From contig CM114271.1 in NCBI GenBank assembly GCA_050084515.1, positions 38,564,001 through 38,628,000 of the forward strand: DNA of 64,000 bases. The letters run 5' to 3'. A program made the position numbers and the translations under genes. Position 1 is the stretch's first letter, and the number at the start of each line of letters is the position of its first letter. The DNA is from Blasia pusilla (Eukaryota; Marchantiophyta; Marchantiopsida; Blasiales). Of this stretch, positions 22,653 to 31,700 are shown one piece after another. The notes under the pieces are model-generated. The model saw only the letters and a program-made list of their open reading frames with translations, was not told the origin of the DNA and did not search any database.

Positions 22653-23780
22653 ATTTTTAAGCTATGCAGGTTGTGCAACAAACGGTGTGCAATTTGGAGT
22701 TGCGAGCAAAAAGTTATAGTCAATCTTGCAAAATTGCCATTGCTAGGCGATTTTTAGGGTTAAATGGTTCAAACCCTAAACCAGCCGCCGCGTTGTCATA
22801 GTTGCCGTCAACGGTCACCGTCGATGGTCAACCATCAACCATCACCGTCAATGGTCTGCCATCACCATTAATGGTCCATGATCCACCATCGGCCGCTGCC
22901 CGCTGCTCAGAGTTGCGTTCGTCTGTTGTCCACTCGTTGGTTGCCATTGCCGTCACTAGGGAGTGGAGGGTCTTCCACGACCACCGTTGATTCTCTGACT
23001 TGCGCCGCCACCATGGACTTTGGTTTGGCCACCACCGTCATCACACTTTCGTCATCAACCAATGATGGGAGATAACCCCGGGTTATGGTGTTTGAGTTTT
23101 CATTTCATGCTGCTATATATGCTATATAGTCGCTTGACAATGATCGAGTACCGTGTCGTGACGCCCGTAGCCGCAACGTGCCGCCAATTGCCGCGTCAAA
23201 CTGCATGTGGTTGCACCGCACCGTCTCGACCGCGGAGCCGCTCCTTCACTAAGGTGCAGAGCATGTGAATTTCTGATTGAGGAGGGTATGCCGTCGAGTG
23301 TCGTGTCGTTTGTAGCCGTTCCGTGCCGCACCGGACTGTTGGACCTGCACCGCACATCGAGGAGATTTGAGCAGCGTCAGTACAAGAGGAGTAGGACTTG
23401 CTAATTGGAGGAGTTGTCTTCAAGACCGAGTTGGGGTCGAGATTTGTAGTTGCCGAGGAGCAATATCGACATTATTATCAAGTTACCTATTATGGTCTCT
23501 CTTACCCTACACGTGTGAGGGATTTTCGGATATTGGGAAGTTATTTGGGATATTGGGTTTTGTGTTGATGCTAGTAGCATCGATGATGTATGGGTTTAGG
23601 GGACATAGATCTGTGTGGGATGTCTAGAGTTGAGGATGGTTTGTCGATGAGACAATAGATCGGTTGATTTGCCGCACCACGCTCCTTGTTGCCGCACAAC
23701 ACACGTCTCAGTGAGAGAGTGTAGATTGAGTGCCGCATGTTTAGTTTAAGTGATTGAGGGATTACTCACGAAATTGAGAG
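22653..23780 (+). other. CpG-retaining untranslated leader of element C
   Basis: About 1.1 kb between the candidate splice acceptor and gag. It is rich in GCCGC/CACCG words and contains a run of short inverted words (GATGG/CCATC) at 22800-22890 that could fold. Elements C and D share it (D: 41078-42180). I found no clear tRNA primer-binding site. Frames of 60-86 codons here are not conserved as protein. Confidence 0.5.
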
Positions 23781-25454
23781 TGATCGTGTGAGAGGGGCAC
23801 GAGGGCCATCACAGCGTCCTTTTGGGATTTTGAGAGGCGAGGTAGTGGACCTGAGAGTAGCTCTGGAGGGTTTACCCGGAGTGGTGCGAGGTTTCGAGGA
23901 TCTCCACGTGAGAGACCACCTCGATCTCCTTTTGTGTCATCTTCAGACGAGGGGGAGCGTATAGAGGAGTGTGTTAATGATCCATTGTACACATTGAGTG
24001 ATCCTACCATTTGGGCGTACAAGATGGACGACCAAGGTAGAGGACCGCGTAGGTTTTTGGGTGTTGTAGGCACTATAGAGCTACACGACTGCATTGTGGA
24101 GTTTTGGAGTTGGTGTGACTCATAGCGGGCTAGGAACTCTAGAGAGTTCAACCCGTTTACAGCATGGAACGGTTTGTTCTAGCATTTAGAGGGGGCGCCC
24201 ATGGACGATTACCATGAGTTCTCCCACAGATATGCCCAGAAGATTGAGGCATGGTGACTCTACTATGACCCACACTATATGTCATGGACGAAGTCGTTCC
24301 CTGCTGAGGAGGAGGAGTCAAGAGAGGCTACTTTCTTTTCCACTAGTGATGTTTTAGGAGGGGTCACTCTCACTGGAGCAGTTGCACCATCTAGTCGGGT
24401 TCGTCCCACGTTCAACCCCGTGGTTGAGTTCTTCGCTGAGTTGAGGGCCCAAGGGGTACGGACGGAGAAGTTGCGGAGCATCCATGACTTCCAGAGACGT
24501 CCGGGTGAGAGTTTGGGTGAGGCTTACACTCGCTTGCGCCGGTTGATCAACGTCACTCAAGGGGTGACGGAGGCTCATGCTATCCACTCATGGTACGCGA
24601 TGTTGGACCGGACCCTGCGGACACAGGTGCGGGAGGGGGTGCTTCTTATGGACACCTCCCATACTTTGAGAGATGTTTTTAGGACCGCCAAGAATATTGA
24701 GCGCAACATGGCGGAGGAGAGCGTAGCCACCATGGGTTATGGGCAAGAGCAGTCACGATTTTCTGCACCACCTGTGCAGCAACGTGGACTCCGAGATATG
24801 TCGATTGTGGCACCACGAGCTCAGGGAGGATGGAAGGGCGTGCCTTAGAGACTCGCGTCTTCATATACGGCTCAGGTGCAGCCGACTACTATTACTTGTT
24901 GGTCATGTGGTGGAGCCCATCATCAACACGATTGCACTCGTCAAGATCATGGACGTGTGCCTCAACATGGAAGAGGAGATGGTGCTGCACCAGGAGGTTA
25001 TCAGTGTAACTATTGTCAGAGGTATGGTCATACACGCGCTAGGTATTTCAATTTACATCCTGATTTACGTCCGGACCAAGGGCCAGAGAGGGCACCAGAG
25101 CGAGAAGTGGATCCGGATGGGGCTAGAGGTCGTGCACCAAGTGGTCCCGTTGGGGGACGAGGAGCTAGAGTTTCCCGACAGGATGGTGGAGCTGCCCATG
25201 GAGGAGGTAGAGTCCCACCACCTAGATACGTCGAGGGAGATGTTGGGCGTGAGGCTAGGATGGCTGCTAAGATACAACAGCTACAGGAGCAGATTGCCGC
25301 TATGGCATTGAGGTTACCCGATGTCGGATCCGTGGCATTGACATCATATGGAGCAGACAGAGACATGGAGGATCCTTGTTGGATGTGCGGGATTGCCCAA
25401 ATGGAGGCTGCCGCAATTGTGACACATGGAGCAGCTGTAGAGTGGGATCCATAA
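23781..25454 (+). pseudogene. Element C gag with two zinc knuckles, decayed
   Basis: The capsid/nucleocapsid polyprotein would package element RNA. One frame runs from about 23781 to 25454. It has a basic Arg/Ser/Pro-rich N-terminus, a capsid-like part (FNPVVEFFAELRAQGV, SIHDFQRRPGESLGEAYTRL, 24408-24540), a zinc knuckle CWSCGGAHHQHDC (about 24897), a second CNYCQRYGH (last Cys changed to Tyr), and a helical segment KIQQLQEQIAAMALRL. Stops at 24123-24125, about 24180, about 24255 and 24846-24848 interrupt it. The last is TAG where element D has CAG. The start codon is uncertain. Confidence 0.85.
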
Positions 25455-25957
25455 TGAGGGAAAGCCAGGAAACATACTAGGCTTCCTCAGTCTTTCACGT
25501 TGTCTGAGGTGGTGAGGACCCCATCGATGGGTCCTGATCAGAGTTGGTGATGTTGTTGGTGTGCAGGCATGGAGGGCGATGGAAGAAGCAAGTGCGACGA
25601 CTCCTATTGCTGATGCTCAAGAGGGGCATGTGTTGAGCACGTTGTTGGGGGCGGCCATCGTTGTATACCGCGCTCTTTTATTTTCTGCTTCCGATGTTAT
25701 GACGTTGGGAGGTACGCCCGCCAAGGTTTTTTGGCTGGCCGCTACGCTATGTGAGCGTGGAGTTGGAGTTCTTGCATCACGTTTGGAGGTGATTGTAGAG
25801 GAGGTGATGGATCTGCCCTTGGAGCGGATGCTCGGGCCGTCCACGTCAGATTCATGGCAGATTTAGGATGGCAGACATGCCTGCTAGACCCGCGATAGAG
25901 CGTGCCATGGTTTCTCCTGGTGTTGTGTTGCTAGATAACCAGGGAGAGGTCTTCTAG
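25455..25957 (+). pseudogene. Element C pol N-terminal region of unknown function
   Basis: Between gag and the protease there is a 101-codon frame (25561-25866), in a different frame from gag, with helical, acidic and hydrophobic content (VIVEEVMDLPLERML). I do not recognise a domain. The frame change could mean programmed frameshifting between gag and pol or simple decay. Copies D and E have deleted this stretch and A is truncated before it, so conservation cannot be judged. Confidence 0.4.
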
Positions 25958-26365
25958 TTGGTGACTCCCGGAGGTAGAGCTTTTAGTCCGCAGTGTGTCT
26001 TGGTGGATTCAGGAGCGCAACCCCTAATGTTGGGGAAAGTGTCATTCAAAGGATTGGGCTTGACGAGAGCCGATATGGAGCGTTGTCCATTTCAGATACA
26101 GACATCCTTGGGTGGAGCGAGTACCACAAAGTATATCACCTGATAGGAGGTCGTGGTGAGGATTTTCCCGGGACATCCTACATATGAGTTCGTGGTGCGA
26201 GCCAAGGCGATAGTGATTGATGCAGAGTCCTACGACGTCTTGGTTGGTGGAGCAGTGTTATACTCGATGGGGTTTTCCCTAGATTAGTGGGAGGAGTCAA
26301 CGTCCTACAGACCAGGATGGAAGTCAGGTGATGGGCGCCTTAGCTCATTACCTATTTGATTCACA
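25958..26365 (+). pseudogene. Element C aspartic protease, decayed
   Basis: A retropepsin-like domain with active site VLVDSGAQPLMLGK (about 26002), PFQIQTSLGG (26088) and ESYDVLVGGAVLYSMGF (26226-26276). It would mature Gag-Pol. Stops follow the YIT codons at 26141-26143 and at about 26285. It is collinear with A 10460-10975. Confidence 0.82.
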
Positions 26366-26660
26366 GGTGCAGTGATCGAGCAACGTCCAGGAGAGATGGC
26401 GACCTTAGCAGCATTTAGTAGTGCCATCACTTGGCTTAGTGATTTGATTGAGGGACATGTCCATGCAGAGGATACTCCTGTTCTTGACATTTCTATGGAG
26501 AGGAGTGTCATGGTAGCCGCATCAGTTCGTGGAGGAGAGGTGCCGCTTTGGGTTTTGACTGAGGGGCTTCGACGCTTTGCCACTGAGCATGTGCAGATTG
26601 CGTGGAGCGAGACATTTGCACTAGAGTGTGACGGGTCAGAGGAACCCTAGGTAGGCAAGA
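26366..26660 (+). pseudogene. Element C spacer domain between protease and methyltransferase
   Basis: Frame 26372-26650 has LIEGHVHAEDTPVLD, SMERSVMVAA, GGEVPLWVLTEGLRRFA and IAWSETFALE. Element E keeps the same order over 55738-55950 and element A a decayed version. Conservation in three copies shows it is part of the element. I recognise no family. It may be an N-terminal extension of the methyltransferase. Confidence 0.6.
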
Positions 26661-26693
26661 GTGATGCTATGATCCCTTTGGACACCACCCCAA

Positions 26694-27690
26694 TTGTGTG
26701 GTGCACCACATAAGGGTATTCGGGTGTTGGATCTCTTTGGAGGGATCAACATTGGGTTAGCTGTTGTTTTGGAGTGCGCGTGCAACAGTACCTGTATGTG
26801 GAGATTGATGATGTTACGAGGCGCGCTTCACTTCACCATGTGGCACTGTTATGCCTCAATTTTCCCGACTTGTTGTCTACGTCCGCCATTCAGGGTTACC
26901 AGAGTTCCCTACCGAGGGACATTTCATTGTTGGGGGTGTAGGACTTTGAGCAGGTAGGGACCATAGACTTGGTCATTGCTGGTTGGTCGTGTCAGGGCCA
27001 ATCGAGTGCTGGACGAGGTAGCGGGTTAGCTGACACTCGTTCTAGGTTGTTTTGGGAGATGATGCGGATCTTGCGACATTTACAAGAGGATCAATCTCGT
27101 TCTCCAACATACATTTTGGAGAATGTGCCAATTTTGGGCAATTCGAGGTTCCGCGTGGTGACGAGTGCACATCAAGTGCGCGCATGGGTCGGCCCGGCAG
27201 TGTTGTTAGATGCAGCGAATGTGGGTTCACGAGCATATCGCCAACATCTTTGGTGGACCAACTTGGTACCACATGAGGTATTGCGGAGGGCTTATGCGAG
27301 AGTGGAGCGTCCCTCTAATTTTTGGGTGGATTCTATATTGGATCCGGGCGGTCAATCACAGGCAGTGAGGAACGATGATCGACCGCCATTGACTTTGGTC
27401 AATAGGATTGGCATGCCACTAGCCGCCTTTCCCACATTGGTGAGTTTCCCGCTTCCTATACATTCAAGGAGGCCGAACCTGGCTTGGTTTGGGATGACCA
27501 CGTACAGAGGTTGGTGGAGCCCAAGGTCGATGAGCGAGAGCGAGCGATGGGATTCCCCCCAGGAGTGACAGAAGTACCGTCACTATTGGAGGCATCACGA
27601 TGTCATGTCTTGGGTCAGGCGATGGACCTGAATTGCTTGACATGGATTTTCAGCTTAGGAGTAGTTGAGCAGCGTCGTTTGAGGATACGA
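26694..27690 (+). pseudogene. Element C DNMT3-like cytosine methyltransferase, decayed
   Basis: Motif I is VLDLFGGINIGL (about 26723-26758). Motif IV reads GWSCQGQSS: the catalytic Cys codon is at 26990-26992, but the preceding Pro of the Pro-Cys pair is Ser. Motif VI is ENVPILG (about 27118), motif VIII has SRAYRQHLWWTNL, motif IX has RERAMGFPPG (about 27536) and motif X has GQAMDLNCLTW. A frameshift follows motif I and a TAG at 26939-26941 sits where A has CAG. Frame 26969-27568 is the longest piece, and 27484-27924 carries the C-terminus. Confidence 0.87.
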
Positions 27691-28010
27691 CAAATCACAG
27701 TTGTTGTGTTGGTGAGCCCCATGCCTACCGAGATGGTTGAGGCAGTGGCTGGGGGCAAGACTCGAGGAGATCGACACACGAGGGGTGATCAGGAGAGACA
27801 CCCTTGGACTTCTTGGGATGTTTTGCAAGTACGCAAGGAGATGATAGCCACAACATCGAGCGTGGTTTCAGAAATTGCACGTGGAGATGGGAGTTCTTTT
27901 GTGCAAGACGGGGTTGCACCATAACAACCACCAACATCCGCGCTGGAGAGTCCTATCGTAGTCACAATGGAGACTTGGGAGCCAAATATGGACCCTAAGT
28001 TGACAGGAGG
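27691..28010 (+). pseudogene. Element C linker between methyltransferase and RT
   Basis: Conserved in B and E: PMPTEMVEAV, GGKTRGDR, HPWTSWDVLQVRKEM, then a segment ending GAVTTTNI-like, then METWEPNMDPKLTGGERR before RT. No domain recognised. It contains two stops near 27922-27924. It probably forms the N-terminal part of the RT or a flexible tether. Confidence 0.5.
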
Positions 28011-29690
28011 AGAGCGACGTCAAATACACCGGTTCCTTAGGAGTTATAGGAGTTGTTTTGCATTTAGTATGCATGATTTGGGTACGCTGAAGGGTCCAGG
28101 GATCCGCATTGAGTTGTCGAGTGACACGTCGATCTTCTGACGACCCTATAGATACAGTGACATGGAGAGGGCTCTCATTCACAGTAGGATCCAGGACTTG
28201 GTTGGAGTAGGACTAGTGGAGATGTCGCATGGAGAGTATGCATCTGCCATTGTCATGCTCGCCAAGAAGGATGTGCATGGCAACTGAACGGATAGGCGAA
28301 TGTGTGGAGATTACTGACCTATCAATCGGCAGACAAAGGCCGATAGGTATGCCATGCCCACCCCTGAGGAGATCTTTGATGCGATTGGGCATGCAAAGGT
28401 CTTCAATTCATTGGATTTGCGATTCGGATACCATGACCTGCATATCAGATTGGAGGACGGGCAGAAGACGACATTTTGGGGCATCGATCCTCACGGGAAG
28501 GATTGTTTGTACTAGTGGCGGTTCTTACCATTCGGGTTAAAGAATGCTCCGGCTGAGTTTCAGAGGGTCATGGATAGGATCTTGGCACGTCTGGATTTTG
28601 CTAGGTGTTATATTGATGACATCGTAGTCTTTAGCGCAACGGTTGAGGAACATGAGCGACATCTACAGGAGGTGTTTCAACAATTGCAGTTACATGGGCT
28701 GAAGCTACATCCAGGCAAGTGCAAGTTCTTCTACGACCAGATTGAGTACTTGGATCATACAATATACCCTGGGGGCCTTGGTGTGCAATAGACAAAGGTA
28801 GAGGCTATTTCACGCATTCCACGCCTACAGATGTGAGTCGAGTTCGTGCATTCATGGGATTGGTGAACTTCTATCGACGGTACGTCAAGGGTTTCAGTTT
28901 GATTGCGAAGTTGCTAACCTTGATGACCAAGGTGGACTAGGAGTGAAACTGGGAGGATGAGCAAGAGAGAGCATTTCACATGCTCAAGGACAGATTGACA
29001 TCCGCGCCCATATTGAGGAGACCGATCAGGGGTCGTCCTTTCCAGTTGCATATTGATTGGAGTATGTTGGGGCTTGGAGCTGTGCTCACCCAACATGAAA
29101 ATGATGGTAGAGAGTCTGTGGTGGCTTATGCTAATCACTCAAACAACGCTGCAGAGGCAAAGTATAGCTTGTATGAGGGTGAGTGCTTGGCTGCAGTGTG
29201 GATTATCGCACATTTCAGATTTTATCTATTTGGCAATCCCTTTACTATCTTTACTGATCATCAGCAACTTAAGTGGTTGATGGAGTCCGACAAGCTTATA
29301 GGGAAGCTTGGGGGTGGGCTCTTTTGTTGCAGGAATATGACTTCCAGGTGGTGCATAGACCTGGGACGCTCAACCAAGATGTAGATGGTTTGAGCCGTAA
29401 CACATGCCTGAGTCAGCGAGATGCGACTCGAGCTCGTTGGCATGGTGAGAGTGATGAGGAGTTGGTGCTAGGATGGCATGCGTCAGCCTATTTAGGCTTG
29501 TTTGCTATGGAGAGCCAGATTACGGAGACTTCGATGGCGAGGTCTGATGGAGAGTCCTTAGATCCAGAGGTTGGTGAGGATACGATAGGTGGCCAAGACA
29601 TTCACGACGATGGAGTGATCTTGGAGTACCTACGTAGTGGCAGCGTCGCGAGCACAGTGGGTTCTAGAGAGCGGGATCAGATCCTACAAT
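28011..29690 (+). pseudogene. Element C reverse transcriptase and RNase H, decayed
   Basis: Fingers and palm: SMHDLGTLKGPGIRIELSS, RMCGDY, FNSLDLRFGYH (28400-28440), FLPFGLKNAPAEFQRVMD, and an intact catalytic CYIDDIVVFS (about 28606-28635). The frame 28570-28791 ends at TAG (28789-28791) where D has CAG. RNase H: LHIDWSMLGLGAVLTQ (29048), GECLAAVWI and TDHQQLKWLMES. A 1-base frameshift near 29310 separates the last part (29273-29692), which has VVHRPGTLNQDVDGLSRN and the connection segment. Confidence 0.9.
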
Positions 29691-31039
29691 GAACCAGATG
29701 GTTCCGGTGGGAGGGCACACATGTGTTGCGAGTGTGGGAGGATGGTAGAGTGCGTGTAGTGCCTCATCCTTCGTAGAGAGCACGTTTGGTGCGTCATGCC
29801 CACGAGGAGTTAGCTCATTTTGGAGTGAAGTGGACGTACAACTTGCTCCAGATTCAGTAATGGTGGCGAGGCATGCAGACTGACGTTCAACAGTTTGTTT
29901 CCAGATGCATGGTGTGTGATCGAGTCTAAGCATCGTTCAATGCTCCAACTCCACAGTTGCATCCACTTCCAATCATGGGTTTAGGTTATAGATGGAGTTT
30001 GGATTTTGCAGGACCTTTGCCTTTGACGGAGCGCCATAGTCGTTATATGTTGGTGATGGTCGAGCACTTCTCAAAGTGGATAGAGTTGGTTGCATTGCCT
30101 GACAAAGTGAGTGAGGAAGTTGTGTATGCCTTCCTAGATTGAGTGTTGAGTCATTAAGGCATACTAGTTGAGGTGTTGACAGACCAGGGTATAGAGTTCC
30201 GCAGGAAGTTTGAGGCCTTGTGTGATCAAGCACTGATCGACCACCGCACTACTTTGCGAGATCATCCTGAGGCAAATGGACTAGCGGAGCGGGTTGTGCA
30301 GACGATGAAGAGAGGACTATGCAAGTATGGCTTGCAGAGAGGTCACCTTAGAGATTGGGACCTTCACTTGCCCTGGTTGGCGATGGGATACAGATTCAGC
30401 ATGCAAGCATCCATAGCGTCTTTCTTACCGTACTTTTTGCTTTATGGCCGTGAGCTAGATTTACCAATGGCCATTCATCGAGATATTCATGAGGTGTTGA
30501 ACCTTGATGATCCTGATGTATGGATACGAGCATGTTCTAAGAGGGCTGATTTATTTCGGAGAGTGATGCCCATGGCGTTTGAGAACTTGGCGATTGCGCA
30601 ACATCGGGATACGTTGAGGTATGCGACTATTCGGGGAGGTGATGATCGACATACTATCTGGAGGTTTCATCAGGGAGACTATGTCTACTTGCAGCAGACA
30701 ATACCCACGACGTTGGATGTGACTGCAGGGCGCACCATCTTAAGAGTGCGTAAGTTTTTTCCATCCGGTGTTCTCTTATTGGAGGGACGCGATGGTATGG
30801 TTTGGAAGGACCATGTGCGTAACTGTGCGTCATGTCATCTTCCAAACATTGACAGTAGAGTTGATCCGAGCTTAGCAATAGTTCATGCAGGCTTGCGGTG
30901 TATGTTGTTTGGTTTCGCCCGTGGTGCAGCCACTATGCTAGTCTATGATAGTTGTTCGAGAGGATGGCATATGGCATGTTTGACGCCACCTCTCACTAGG
31001 GTTCCTCAAGGACAATGGATGTGTCCCAGATGTACATAG
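29691..31039 (+). pseudogene. Element C integrase with PHD finger, decayed
   Basis: Zinc-binding region HAHEELAHFG and CMVCDRV (29790-29925). Core: first Asp in LDFAGPLPL (about 30004), second Asp in LTDQGIEF (30176-30184) and Glu in GLAERV, with 34 residues between by my count. The frame 30173-31039 is open for 288 codons to the end and includes the SH3-like tail (LLLEGRDGMVWKDHVRN) and the PHD finger (30895-31036). The finger has lost Cys residues (LRCMLFG and MLVYDSC), while WHMAC and WMCPRC survive. Upstream stops near 29690, 29880 and 30140 break the gene. Confidence 0.88.
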
Positions 31040-31221
31040 AGTAGGTAGTTTTATATTTTGACTTGTGTCTGTGACATGGATGAGAAGAAGGCGACTAGCG
31101 ATGGGGCCACGTGAGCACCCGACCTTCTTGCTCTTAGCGTTCAAGAGATGTATGTCATGGTAGGTAGGAATAGATGGCTATCTAGAATTAGAGGGACCTA
31201 ACCCCCAGCTAGGGGGGCGAT

Positions 31222-31349
31222 TGGAGATATTTTGGTACTTCTTGACTCGTTGTTTGGATGCCATGAGTTAGCATGGGATCGTGCGTGTTTGTGTGTGTGT
31301 GTTCGGTGACAGCGGGGTATGTTGTGTAGCGATGTGTATGCGCACGACA
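31222..31349 (+). repeat. Terminal r repeat of element C
   Basis: 128 bp following CTAGGGGGGCGAT, starting TGGAGATATTTTGG and ending GCGCACGACA. Same unit as in A, B, D and E. Unrelated DNA begins at 31350. Confidence 0.72.
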
Positions 31350-31700
31350 CATACGTAGAAGACAAAACCCAAAATTGTCATTAGCTGCCACATCCTAACT
31401 CTGATTAGCTTCCAAAAAACAAGAATATTTGCTCACACAAATTATAATTAGCCTCTAGTATGAAGTGAAATTAGTTGCCAAAAAAATTATGAATAGCCAT
31501 TGTTTCTCAACTTGGTCAACTATTCTCAATTATAAATAGTAGTAAAAAGTAGCCATCGTCTATACACAAATGACTATTGTCAAGTATCAAGGCATTCTCT
31601 AACAATAGGGATCACAAATGGTTGTGTTGAGGAAATCACTTCTTCATAGCATCTAATTCTGGAATCTCAAAAATCTCTATAAACTACTTTGCATTTTTAT
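31350..31700. other. Intergenic DNA with a recurring TTAGC-type word
   Basis: Variants of ATTAGCTGCCA recur about every 20-40 bp between 31378 and 31560 (ATTAGCTGCC, ATTAGCTTCC, ATTAGCCTC, ATTAGTTGCC, AATAGCCATT, GTAGCCATC). Similar words recur at 34790-34930. No coding frame. Probably a decayed short tandem array. Confidence 0.35.

Larger units (their letters stand above)
21735..31349 (+). mobile_element. Element C: most complete DCM/PHD Ty3/gypsy copy, decayed
   Basis: From 5' to 3': LTR-like W repeat, long leader, gag, pol N-terminal region, protease, spacer, DNMT3-like methyltransferase, linker, RT, RNase H, integrase with PHD, G-rich tract and r repeat. It gives the best view of the full gene order. 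CATA occurs directly before the first TGTCAT (21731-21734) and directly after the final GACA (31350-31353), which may be a short target duplication but could be chance. Multiple frameshifts and stops make it non-functional. Confidence 0.9.

Noticed and set aside
22653-23780. tRNA primer-binding site in the leader of C and D
   Set aside because: No convincing match to the 3' ends of iMet, Lys, Asp or Arg tRNAs was found by eye after W or before gag.
24739-25311. 190-codon plus-strand frame overlapping gag
   Set aside because: Different frame from the gag frame that carries the zinc knuckles; a shadow of coding composition.
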